From Hyphomicrobiales bacterium (lineage in GTDB: Bacteria > Pseudomonadota > Alphaproteobacteria > Rhizobiales > Methyloligellaceae), in NCBI GenBank assembly GCA_003228955.1, contig QIGN01000165.1, forward strand, positions 18,699 to 82,698: a DNA stretch of 64,000 bases. The letters are read 5' to 3'. The notes beneath the pieces are model-generated. The model saw only the letters and a list, made by a program, of their open reading frames with translations. It did no database searches and was not told where the DNA came from. The translations under genes and the position numbers were made by a program. Positions 18,945 to 26,886 of this stretch are shown piece by piece (positions within the stretch are counted from its first letter, which is position 1; the number at the start of each line of letters is the position of its first letter).

Positions 18945-19152
18945 ACCGGGAAATCTGCGCACGAGAATGCGGGTTCAGATCATCGGCGCGGTGTTTTTCG
19001 CCATCATCACGATTGGCGAGGCATCAGGCCTTCTCAGGCCCTCTTTCGCCATACCGGTGGGATGGATCATCTACGCCTTGGCGGGCGCGGTCATGGCCTT
19101 TCTGGCCTGGCAGACCTGGCGGAAGATGAATACCGAGACGGGTAAAGGTTAG
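18937..19152 (+). CDS. Small two-TM membrane protein between sufB and sufC (unknown)
   Basis: The 71-residue frame starts at TTG 18937, overlapping the sufB stop, with GGAGGG five bases upstream; an ATG at 18967 is an alternative. The product has a basic N-terminus, a helix around residues 13-32 ([19 protein letters not shown]), a second helix around 42-60 ([20 protein letters not shown]) and a polar tail. It fills the gap between sufB and sufC on the same strand, so it should be co-transcribed. No family was recognised. The coding status is likely but not certain. Confidence 0.6.
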   Translation: MDKPGNLRTRMRVQIIGAVFFAIITIGEASGLLRPSFAIPVGWIIYALAGAVMAFLAWQTWRKMNTETGKG

Positions 19153-19197
19153 AAATTGGCCCCTGGGGGCCGCAGTTCGAGACGGAACAAAAAGAAA

Positions 19198-19953
19198 ATG
19201 CTGGAAATCAAAAATCTTCACGTGAAGATCGCCGATGAGGAGACCGAAATCCTCAGAGGTATCGACCTCGCCCTTTCCAAGGGAGAGGTGCACGCAATCA
19301 TGGGGCCGAACGGCTCGGGAAAATCGACCCTCGCTTATGTGCTGGCGGGCAAGGATGACTATGAAATTACCGCCGGGTCGGTCACCTGGAACGGGGAAGA
19401 CATCACCCAAATGAGCCCGGACGAGCGCGCCGCCAAGGGTGTTTTTCTGGCGTTCCAGTATCCGATCGAAATCCCCGGGGTCGCGACAATGACTTTCCTG
19501 CGCACCTCGCTCAATGCGATACGCAAGGCGCGCGGAGAGGAGGAATTGTCGACCCCGGAATTCATGCGCGTGGTCCGAGAGAGGGCCGAGGAATTAAAGG
19601 TTTCCAGCGACAAGCTGAAACGGCCTCTCAATGTGGGTTTCTCCGGCGGCGAGAAGAAGCGGCAGGAGATTTTGCAGATGTCCCTGCTTGAGCCAACGCT
19701 CTGCGTGCTGGATGAAACCGATTCCGGTCTCGATATCGATGCGCTGAAGATCGTTGCCGAGGGCGTGAACGCCCTGCGCGGCCCGGCGCGCGCCATGCTG
19801 GTCATCACCCATTATCAGCGGCTGCTGAACTATATCGTGCCCGACAAGGTGCATGTGCTTTCGAACGGCAAAATTGTACGCACGGGCGGCAAGGAGCTTG
19901 CCCTGGAGCTTGAGAAATCCGGTTACGCCGAATTCGGCGAAGCGGCGGCCTGA
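19198..19953 (+). CDS. sufC: Fe-S assembly ATPase SufC
   Basis: SufC is the ABC-type ATPase that drives SufBCD. The ATG at 19198 gives 251 residues beginning MLEIKNLHVKIADEETEILRG. Walker A is GPNGSGKST, the signature is FSGGEKKR, and Walker B is VLDETDSGLD followed by ITHYQRLL. The spacer to the preceding small gene is about 45 bases, and the ribosome site is weak. The sufD gene follows after 17 bases. Confidence 0.96.
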   Translation: MLEIKNLHVKIADEETEILRGIDLALSKGEVHAIMGPNGSGKSTLAYVLAGKDDYEITAGSVTWNGEDITQMSPDERAAKGVFLAFQYPIEIPGVATMTFLRTSLNAIRKARGEEELSTPEFMRVVRERAEELKVSSDKLKRPLNVGFSGGEKKRQEILQMSLLEPTLCVLDETDSGLDIDALKIVAEGVNALRGPARAMLVITHYQRLLNYIVPDKVHVLSNGKIVRTGGKELALELEKSGYAEFGEAAA

Positions 19954-19970
19954 AGGAGTGGCGTTGTCAC

Positions 19971-21320
19971 ATGTCCGTTGAAGTTCTGAAGACAAAGGCC
20001 GAGCAGGGTCTCGCCGATCAGTACACGGCCGCCAGGTCCGGTCTTCCGGGGGCGGGCAATGGGTGGGCCGAAGGTCTGCGCGAGGCTGCGTGGGAGACTT
20101 ATTCGTCCGCCGGCCTGCCGCACCGCCGGATTGAAGAGTGGAAATACACCGATCTGCGCGCGCTGCTGCGTGATGCTTACCCGCCGGCGCCGGCACTGGC
20201 GGAAGCTCTGACGGGAGAAGATGTGTTGGCCGCGCTCGGCCCGGTATTGGCGGGGCTCGACTGTCACCGGCTGGTCATCGTCAATGGCCAGTTCCGGCTC
20301 GAACTCTCAGATGCGGGCGGACTTGAGGGCAAGGGCGAGGTTTTCTCCCTGGGCGATGCGCTCGGCGATCCGTCCCACTGGCTGAAACAGACGCTGGCGC
20401 AGGTGAACCCGCCCCTGAACGATACGGTTGTTGCGTTGAATACGGCGCTGATGACAGGCGGTGTCGCCATGCGCATTGCGGACAAGGCGGAACTGGGCAA
20501 ACCGGTTCACATTGTTCACATGCTCACCTCCGGGGAGGCTATGAGCGTCACCACCCGCAATGTGGTTGTTGTCGGTGCCGGCGCCAAAGTGACCCTGTTG
20601 GAAAGCTATGTCTCTCACGGGAGCGCTCCGGCGCAGCGCAACGCGGTGACGGAACTTGTCGCGGGTGACGGGTCGCAGGTGCATCACATCAAATTCCAGA
20701 ATGAAAATCCGGAGACCGCGCATTTGACGAGTTGGATGACCCGGCTTGGAGCGGACGTCTCCTATGATGCGTTTCAGTTTTCCCTTGGCGCCGCAATCGC
20801 GCGCAACCAGATATTCGTGGCCTTCGCGGGCGAGGGGAGCCGCTCCCATATCAGCGGGGCGGTTCTCGCACGCGGGCGCCAGCACAATGACACCACCATG
20901 GTGGTCGATCATGGCGTGCCCGGCTGCGAGAGCCGTGAATTCAACAAGCTCGTGCTCGATGGTTCCGCGCGCGGGATTGTCCAGTGCAAGGCCATTGTGC
21001 GAAAGGATGCGCAGAAAACCGACGGCCACCAAATGGCGCGCGCGCTGATGCTGTCGGATGGGGCGGAGTTCGACTCCAAGCCGGAACTTGAGATTTTTGC
21101 CGACGATGTGGTGTGCGGCCATGGCTCCACCTCGGGCCAGGTCGATGCGGAGCAAATGTTCTATCTGCGCGCGCGCGGCATCCCGGAACCCCAGGCAAAG
21201 GCGCTTCTGGTCGCCGCCTTCATCGGGGAGGTCATTGAAAAAGTTGAAAATGAATCCATGCGCGAGGCCTTTTTGAAACTTACCGAAAGCTGGCTCGCGG
21301 GCGAGGGGGAGGGAGGGTGA
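19971..21320 (+). CDS. sufD: Fe-S assembly protein SufD
   Basis: SufD pairs with SufB in the scaffold complex and is needed for iron acquisition into the cluster. The 449-residue protein starts MSVEVLKTKAEQGLADQY after an AAGGAG site. The N-terminal helical part holds HRRIEEWKYTDLRALL, the C-terminal part the SufBD core with KLVLDGSARGIVQCKAIVR and DDVVCGHGSTSGQVD (the conserved histidine region). Its stop overlaps or nearly touches the sufS start. Confidence 0.95.
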   Translation: MSVEVLKTKAEQGLADQYTAARSGLPGAGNGWAEGLREAAWETYSSAGLPHRRIEEWKYTDLRALLRDAYPPAPALAEALTGEDVLAALGPVLAGLDCHRLVIVNGQFRLELSDAGGLEGKGEVFSLGDALGDPSHWLKQTLAQVNPPLNDTVVALNTALMTGGVAMRIADKAELGKPVHIVHMLTSGEAMSVTTRNVVVVGAGAKVTLLESYVSHGSAPAQRNAVTELVAGDGSQVHHIKFQNENPETAHLTSWMTRLGADVSYDAFQFSLGAAIARNQIFVAFAGEGSRSHISGAVLARGRQHNDTTMVVDHGVPGCESREFNKLVLDGSARGIVQCKAIVRKDAQKTDGHQMARALMLSDGAEFDSKPELEIFADDVVCGHGSTSGQVDAEQMFYLRARGIPEPQAKALLVAAFIGEVIEKVENESMREAFLKLTESWLAGEGEGG

Positions 21321-21322
21321 AT

Positions 21323-22588
21323 ATGGTCGACACCATGACTTCCGAACCTGAAGGAACCGCAAGCCGCGCCGCTTATGACGTGGAGCGTATCCGCTCCGAT
21401 TTTCCAATCCTGTCGCGCGAGATACATGGCAAGCCGCTGGTTTATCTCGACAATGGCGCCTCCGCGCAAAAGCCAAAAGCCGTCCTCGACGCCATTCAGA
21501 ACGCCTATGCTCATGAATATTCGAACGTTCATCGCGGCCTGCATTATCTCTCCAACACGGCGACGGAGAATTATGAAAAAGCCCGCGGCTCCGTGCGGCG
21601 GTTCATCAATGCGGCCTGCAATGAGGAAATCATTTTTACCCGCAATGCGACCGAGGCCATCAATCTGGCGGCGCAGAGCTTTGGCGGGACAGTGATTGGC
21701 GAGGGCGATGAAATTGTTCTCACCATCATGGAGCACCACTCCAATATCGTGCCCTGGCATTTTCACCGCGAGCGCTCCGGCGCCGTTCTGAAATGGGCGC
21801 CGGTTTCCGATGAGGGCGAATTCCTCATTGAGGAGTTCGAAAAGCTGCTGACCCCAAGAACCAGAATGGTTGCCGTGCCCCATATGTCCAATGTGCTGGG
21901 AACGGTGGTGCCGGTGAAAGAGGTTGTGCGGCTCGCTCGCGACCGCGGCATTCCCGTACTCGTCGATGGCGCGCAGGGTGCGGTGCATTTGCCCGTGGAC
22001 GTGCAGGATCTCGATTGCGATTTTTATGTTTTCACCGGCCACAAGGTATACGGCCCCACCGGTATCGGAGTGCTTTACGGGAAAAAGAAGCATCTGGAGA
22101 CCATGCCGCCCTATCAGGGGGGCGGTGAGATGATCGGTACGGTCGCGACTGACGAGATAACCTATGCCGAGCCGCCGCACCGTTTCGAGGCCGGGACGCC
22201 CGCTATCGTCCAGGCCATTGGACTTGGCGCGGCACTCGAATACATGATGGATGTGGGGATGGAGCGCATCAAGGCCCATGAAGACTCCGTCCATGACTAT
22301 GCAAAGCGGCGTCTGGGAGAAATAAATTCCCTGCGTATGATCGGTACAGCAAAGGGCAAGGGCGGAATCATTTCGTTCGAGATGGAGGGCGTGCATCCTC
22401 ATGACATTTCAACCCTTATAGACCGCTCGGGCATCGCCGTGCGCGCCGGCACCCATTGTGCCGAGCCGCTGCTGGCAAGGTTCGGCGTAACGTCAACCTG
22501 CCGTGCATCATTTGCGATGTATAATACCGTCGAAGAGGTGGACGCCTTGGCGGTAGCGCTCATCAAGGCGCAGGACTTCTTTGGATGA
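21323..22588 (+). CDS. sufS: Cysteine desulfurase SufS
   Basis: This group II desulfurase feeds sulfur to the Suf scaffold. The ATG at 21323 follows GGAGGG at good spacing; a GTG at 21317 inside the sufD stop is also possible. The roughly 421 residues begin with the conserved block around DFPILSREIHGKPLVYLDN. The PLP lysine is in FTGHKVYGPTG, and the catalytic cysteine in STCRASFAMYNT matches E. coli SufS Cys364. SufE or SufU, the usual sulfur acceptors, are not encoded in this operon. Confidence 0.95.
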   Translation: MVDTMTSEPEGTASRAAYDVERIRSDFPILSREIHGKPLVYLDNGASAQKPKAVLDAIQNAYAHEYSNVHRGLHYLSNTATENYEKARGSVRRFINAACNEEIIFTRNATEAINLAAQSFGGTVIGEGDEIVLTIMEHHSNIVPWHFHRERSGAVLKWAPVSDEGEFLIEEFEKLLTPRTRMVAVPHMSNVLGTVVPVKEVVRLARDRGIPVLVDGAQGAVHLPVDVQDLDCDFYVFTGHKVYGPTGIGVLYGKKKHLETMPPYQGGGEMIGTVATDEITYAEPPHRFEAGTPAIVQAIGLGAALEYMMDVGMERIKAHEDSVHDYAKRRLGEINSLRMIGTAKGKGGIISFEMEGVHPHDISTLIDRSGIAVRAGTHCAEPLLARFGVTSTCRASFAMYNTVEEVDALAVALIKAQDFFG

Positions 22589-23028
22589 GTGATATGAGCG
22601 AAGACCCGAAAGTTTCAGATTTCATCCATGACAAGGCGCCACTTCCGGAGCCTTGCGCGGAGACCGTGTCTTCGGCGAAGGACGCCGGCCCGGCGCCAGC
22701 CAGCGCGCTTGGTGATGAAGAAATCGAACGTCTGACCAATGATCTGATAGCGGCGATGAAGAGCGTTTATGATCCGGAAATTCCGGTCGATATCTATGAA
22801 TTGGGGCTGATCTACAAAATCGATGTGGATGACGACCGCAATGTCGCTATCGAAATGACGCTTACCGCGCCGGGCTGCCCAGTGGCCGGCGAAATGCCCA
22901 TCTGGGTGCAGAACGCCGCGCTGACCGTCGCGGGAGTGTCGGATGTGAAGGTGGAACTGGTGTTTGATCCGCCGTGGGACCCGAGCCGCATGTCAGAAGA
23001 AGCACAAGTCGCGTTGAACATGTTTTGA
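22585..23028 (+). CDS. sufT: SUF-system protein with DUF59 domain (SufT-like)
   Basis: The start overlaps the sufS stop (ATGA). The first ~45 residues are a variable polar extension. The MIP18/DUF59 domain follows, with VYDPEIPVDIYELGLIY and the conserved LTAPGCPVAGEMP cysteine motif. This family helps cluster maturation or carrier function. The 147-residue size is normal. The position between sufS and the A-type carrier gene supports the role. Confidence 0.92.
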   Translation: MSDMSEDPKVSDFIHDKAPLPEPCAETVSSAKDAGPAPASALGDEEIERLTNDLIAAMKSVYDPEIPVDIYELGLIYKIDVDDDRNVAIEMTLTAPGCPVAGEMPIWVQNAALTVAGVSDVKVELVFDPPWDPSRMSEEAQVALNMF

Positions 23029-23078
23029 GTGGGAGACGGCGTCTTGACGCAAGTGCGTCGTGATGCCATTTGAGTCTT

Positions 23079-23483
23079 ATGGGCAATATGTCGAATAAGC
23101 CGAAGATCCTGTCGTTGACTGACGCAGCGGCGGATCGTATCAGGAATTACGTCGCAGGTTCGCAAAAGCCGGTAGCTGGAGTGCGCGTGGGCGTCAAGAA
23201 TGCCGGTTGCGTCGGCATGGAATACACCATGGAGTTTGTCGAAAGCGCTGACCCGGCTGACGACCTGGTCGAGGAGAAAGGCGCAAAGCTCTTCATCGAT
23301 CCCAAGGCGATTCTGTTCCTGCTCGGGGCGACAATGGACTACCGGGCGGACAAATTGTCCTCCGGGTTCGTGTTTGATAATCCCAATCAGACCGGTGAGT
23401 GCGGGTGCGGTGAGTCGGTATCCATTACGCCGGCCAGCGAAGCCCTGCTTGAGTCCTTCGATAAGCCGATCCGGGTTTCATAG
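23079..23483 (+). CDS. sufA: A-type Fe-S carrier SufA
   Basis: A-type carriers pass clusters to target proteins. The frame has three possible starts close together (TTG 23070, ATG 23079, ATG 23088) and none has a strong ribosome site. The protein has the HesB/IscA fold with the three ligand cysteines: one in KNAGCVGMEYT and two in ECGCGESV. It is the last gene of the operon. A weak GACCCG/CGGGTC inverted repeat follows the stop. Confidence 0.9.
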   Translation: MGNMSNKPKILSLTDAAADRIRNYVAGSQKPVAGVRVGVKNAGCVGMEYTMEFVESADPADDLVEEKGAKLFIDPKAILFLLGATMDYRADKLSSGFVFDNPNQTGECGCGESVSITPASEALLESFDKPIRVS

Positions 23484-23527
23484 ATTCGGTGACCCGACCA
23501 GACGCGCATGGGCGGGTCTTCGCCCGT

Positions 23528-24625
23528 TCAGGCCGCGTTCGTCTTGGCTTCAGCTTCCGGCAGGTCGGTTTCCGCTTTGACATTGTCGCGCCCGGCAGCT
23601 TTCGCCGCATAGAGGCTGACATCGGCGCGCTCAATGAATTCCGGGATGCTTTCACCGGGGCGATAGGCCGAGACGCCGATCGACATGGTGACGCGGCCAA
23701 GGTTTTCTCCGGTTGACTTTTTCACAAGCTCTTTGTTTTTGACCAGGACACGGATCTGGTCTGCCACGATGGCCGCGGCGGCCAGTTTCGTTTGCGGCAA
23801 CAGGATAGCGAACTCCTCGCCTCCATAACGTGCCGCGCAATCCCGGCCCTTGACGTTGGTTTTCAATGTATGCGCGACCAGCCGCAGTACCTGGTCTCCG
23901 GTCTGGTGCCCGTGAGTATCGTTGAATGCCTTGAAATGATCGATGTCGAGCATGAGGAGGCAGAGCGGCGTGTCCGATTCGACCGATTCCAGCATTTCCA
24001 GATCGATGGTCTGGTCGAAGCGTTTGCGATTGATCAAACCAGTCAGTTCGTCGGTGAAGGATTCAAGCCTGGTGAGTTCCAGGCTCATCTGCAAATCATC
24101 GATTTGCTTCTTGGAATTCGCCAGGCGCTTTTCAAGCACATCGTTGTACTCTGCCATGTCATTGGTGGTTTCAAACAACTCGCCAAGCACTTCCTTGAGT
24201 TGTTGGGGCGATTCAATGCCAGCCAGTTGTGCGTTTACGCCTTTTAGCGATTGCCCATAGCTGCCGGTGCGTTCGCTTGCGGCTTCGATCACCGCCATGA
24301 TCTCGGTCATCTCTCCGCTTACTTTTGAGCCGACCGTGTCCACTTTGTCCGAAATATCGCGTTTCGAAAGATAGGTCTGGTAGATTGATTCCGCGTCTTC
24401 CTCCGTCAGGCGGGAGTGGGTCTCCAGGGCTTTGCGCAGGGCGTTGCAAAGCTCTTTGTTGGATGCGGTGACGAAGGCGTAGAGAAGCTCGTAGTTTCGT
24501 GGAATTGCCGGAATTCGCAACTGCTTGAGAAGACTTTGTGTACGCTCGCCATGCGCCGTTGCGCGCGCAAAGTCTTCAACGGTCTGAATGGCAGGCTGGG
24601 TCGCATTCGTCTGAGTGGTGGCCAC
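23528..24625 (-). CDS. Diguanylate cyclase (GGDEF domain)
   Basis: It makes the second messenger c-di-GMP from two GTP. The 365-residue soluble protein has an all-helical N-terminal region (to about residue 190, probably coiled coil) of the type seen in PleD-like or DgcB-like single-domain cyclases. The GGDEF domain follows, with DELTGLINRKRF, DIDHFKAFNDTHGH and the active site YGGEEFAILLP. The inhibitory I-site position reads KGRD instead of RxxD, so product inhibition may be weak. No transmembrane or sensor domain was recognised. It is convergent with sufA. Confidence 0.9.
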   Translation of the reverse strand: MATTQTNATQPAIQTVEDFARATAHGERTQSLLKQLRIPAIPRNYELLYAFVTASNKELCNALRKALETHSRLTEEDAESIYQTYLSKRDISDKVDTVGSKVSGEMTEIMAVIEAASERTGSYGQSLKGVNAQLAGIESPQQLKEVLGELFETTNDMAEYNDVLEKRLANSKKQIDDLQMSLELTRLESFTDELTGLINRKRFDQTIDLEMLESVESDTPLCLLMLDIDHFKAFNDTHGHQTGDQVLRLVAHTLKTNVKGRDCAARYGGEEFAILLPQTKLAAAAIVADQIRVLVKNKELVKKSTGENLGRVTMSIGVSAYRPGESIPEFIERADVSLYAAKAAGRDNVKAETDLPEAEAKTNAA

Positions 24626-24758
24626 TGAAAGTATTTCCCTTGGGTTGTCAAGACTTTAGGGATGCATCGGGCCAGGGTCCGATTCCCCTTTTGCGCCAAC
24701 CTGCACACAGGAAATTTGCCTCAGGGATGTTAATGGGGTGTAAAAAACCGGAGAAAAA

Positions 24759-26171
24759 TCAACTTTGGGGTTTAGCAGGCCGTTTCAGAAAATCCGGCAC
24801 ATGATCGCCCAATCCGACCGTTTTGCCACCGGGTTTGCCTGCCTTGCGCGCAGATTTGTCGCGTCTGGTCCTGGTTTTGCTTTGTTGTGGCGCTTCCGCC
24901 GCCGCCGCGTTGTGCTGCGATGAAGCCTGCTTGCGGTTATTCGGTTTCGCCGAGTTTTCCTTGCTACGCTCACGCCGCCCTCCGCGCCCGCCTGAGCTGT
25001 CACGACGGCTCGCGCGGCTGCGCGGCTTGTCGTCTCGTGACTTGGCCGAAGGAGGGTCGCCGAGCCAGTCGATATCCTTGCGCACGAGTTTCTCTATTGC
25101 TGAAATCGCCCGCATTTCGTGGGATGTGACCAGGGTAACGGCACAGCCCTTGCGTCCCGCGCGTCCCGTGCGCCCGATCCTGTGGACATAGTCTTCCGAG
25201 TGAACCGGCACGTCATAGTTGAAGATATGGCTGACATCGGGGATATCGAGGCCGCGCGCCGCGACGTCACTGGCTATCAGGTAAGTGACATCGCCATTGC
25301 GGAAGCCTTCGAGCGTGGCCGTGCGCTGGGTCTGATGCAAATCGCCATGGATTGCTTCGGCGTTCAGGCCATGCTTGACAAGAGAGCGATGCAGAATGGC
25401 GACATCGCGCTTGCGGTTGCAGAAAACAATGGCGTTCTTCACCTTCTGGTCGGCCATGATTTCGCGTAGCGCCGCCCGTTTTTGTTTGGGATCCGAAGGG
25501 GCGTAACAAAGCAGCTGCTCGATGGTGTCGACCGTGCTGCTCGGGCGTGTGGCTTCGATGCGTTCCGGATTATTCAGGAAATTATCGGCAAGCCGTTTGA
25601 TTTCCGCCGGCATGGTGGCCGAGAAAAACAGTGTCTGGCGCTGTGGCGGGATGAGTTTGGATATGCGCTCCATGTCGGGAATGAAACCCATATCGAGCAT
25701 CCGGTCGGCTTCGTCTATGACGAAAATCTCGACACCTGTCAGCAGCAGTTTTCCACGCTGGAAATGATCGAGCAGCCGTCCCGGCGTTGCAATCAGGACA
25801 TCCGCGCCGCGGTCGAGCTTGCGGACCTGTTCATCGAACGAGACGCCGCCGATCAGCAGCGCCACGGTCAGTTTGTGTTCCGCCCCCAGGGTTTCAAACT
25901 CCGTGACCACCTGGGCCGCCAGTTCGCGCGTCGGTTCCAGAATGAGCGAACGGGGCATCCGCGCCCGGGCGCGTCCGCGTTCCAGGAGCGTCAGCATGGG
26001 GAGAACGAAAGACGCGGTCTTGCCCGTCCCGGTTTGCGCGATGCCCAGCACATCGCGCCCTTTCAGCGCGACAGGAATGGCCTGAGCCTGAATTGGAGTC
26101 GGTATCTCGTAGCCCGCCTGCGTTACCGCAGTCAGAACTTTTTCGCTGAGGCCAAGTTTTTCAAATGTCAT
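24759..26171 (-). CDS. DEAD-box RNA helicase (RhlE-like)
   Basis: This ATP-dependent RNA helicase probably acts in ribosome assembly or RNA decay. Starting at MTFEKLGLSEKVL (ATG 26169-26171), the protein has 470 residues. Visible motifs are the Q motif PTPIQAQAIP, Walker A AQTGTGKT, PTRELA, TPGRLLD, DEAD, SAT and HRIGRTGRAG. The last ~100 residues are a basic, low-complexity tail rich in Arg, Ser, Gly and Lys, which likely binds RNA. An upstream in-frame start at 26210 would add 13 residues. Confidence 0.92.
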   Translation of the reverse strand: MTFEKLGLSEKVLTAVTQAGYEIPTPIQAQAIPVALKGRDVLGIAQTGTGKTASFVLPMLTLLERGRARARMPRSLILEPTRELAAQVVTEFETLGAEHKLTVALLIGGVSFDEQVRKLDRGADVLIATPGRLLDHFQRGKLLLTGVEIFVIDEADRMLDMGFIPDMERISKLIPPQRQTLFFSATMPAEIKRLADNFLNNPERIEATRPSSTVDTIEQLLCYAPSDPKQKRAALREIMADQKVKNAIVFCNRKRDVAILHRSLVKHGLNAEAIHGDLHQTQRTATLEGFRNGDVTYLIASDVAARGLDIPDVSHIFNYDVPVHSEDYVHRIGRTGRAGRKGCAVTLVTSHEMRAISAIEKLVRKDIDWLGDPPSAKSRDDKPRSRASRRDSSGGRGGRRERSKENSAKPNNRKQASSQHNAAAAEAPQQSKTRTRRDKSARKAGKPGGKTVGLGDHVPDFLKRPAKPQS

Positions 26172-26396
26172 GCAAAGGCGCCGTTCTTGCGGTCGCGTTG
26201 TCTTTCTCAAAAAGCCTTATGGCACCGATTTTCACATGTGATACGAATCGGCAAAAGAAGATTGTAGAGCCGGGGCCGGAGCATAGGCAGCGCGGCGGGT
26301 TTGTCAATTGATGACAGTGCGGAAAAAGGTAGGGCATGCGCCGCTAAACATGCGTTATAGATTGAGAGTGAAGCTGAAGGAATATGAGTTGAAGCC

Positions 26397-26867
26397 GTGA
26401 GTGAATCCCATGCCAATGTGCTGGTGCGCCCGCCATACCTTTATTTGGGGGGGCTTTTGGCCGGCGCTCTGATCGAGTTGGTTTTGCCGTTGGGCCCTGG
26501 CCTGGCCGGTGGCGGCTTGCGGCCAATCGCGATCGGTCTTGGGCTTGCCGCGATCGGCCTCGGGGTTGGGATAAAGGGGATTCGCCAGTTCGGGGACGCT
26601 GGGACATCTGTCCAGGTTGACGAACCCACCGAGGCGCTGGTGACCGGCGGGCTTTATGGCTGGTCGCGCAACCCCATCTATATCGGGTTGAGTGTGCTCT
26701 ATGCCGGGCTTGCGATTGCGCTGACAACCGGCTGGGGGCTGCTGGCGCTGCCATTCGTGATCTGGATTATGAACAGGGGTGTTATTGACCGCGAGGAAGC
26801 CTATCTGGCTACGAAATTCGGGGAGGATTATCTCGCCTACAAGAAAAGGGTCCCGCGCTGGTTGTGA
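26397..26867 (+). CDS. Isoprenylcysteine carboxyl methyltransferase-like membrane protein
   Basis: The GTG-started 156-residue protein has about four membrane helices. Its C-terminal SAM-binding signature is typical of the ICMT/PEMT-type membrane methyltransferases: TGGLYGWSRNPIYIGLS, then VIDREEAYLATKFGEDYLAYKKRVPRWL. Bacterial members are mostly uncharacterised, with phospholipid or other lipid amines as possible substrates. It stands alone between the helicase (divergent) and parE (convergent). Confidence 0.78.
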   Translation: MSESHANVLVRPPYLYLGGLLAGALIELVLPLGPGLAGGGLRPIAIGLGLAAIGLGVGIKGIRQFGDAGTSVQVDEPTEALVTGGLYGWSRNPIYIGLSVLYAGLAIALTTGWGLLALPFVIWIMNRGVIDREEAYLATKFGEDYLAYKKRVPRWL

Positions 26868-26886
26868 GGGGTTCCGGATTGGAACT

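Noticed and set aside
24660..24705. tRNA-like stretch (GGTCCGATTCCCC followed by GCGCCA)
   Set aside because: It resembles a T arm and 3' end, but no acceptor, D or anticodon arm can be formed upstream, so it is not a tRNA gene. A tRNA remnant cannot be excluded.
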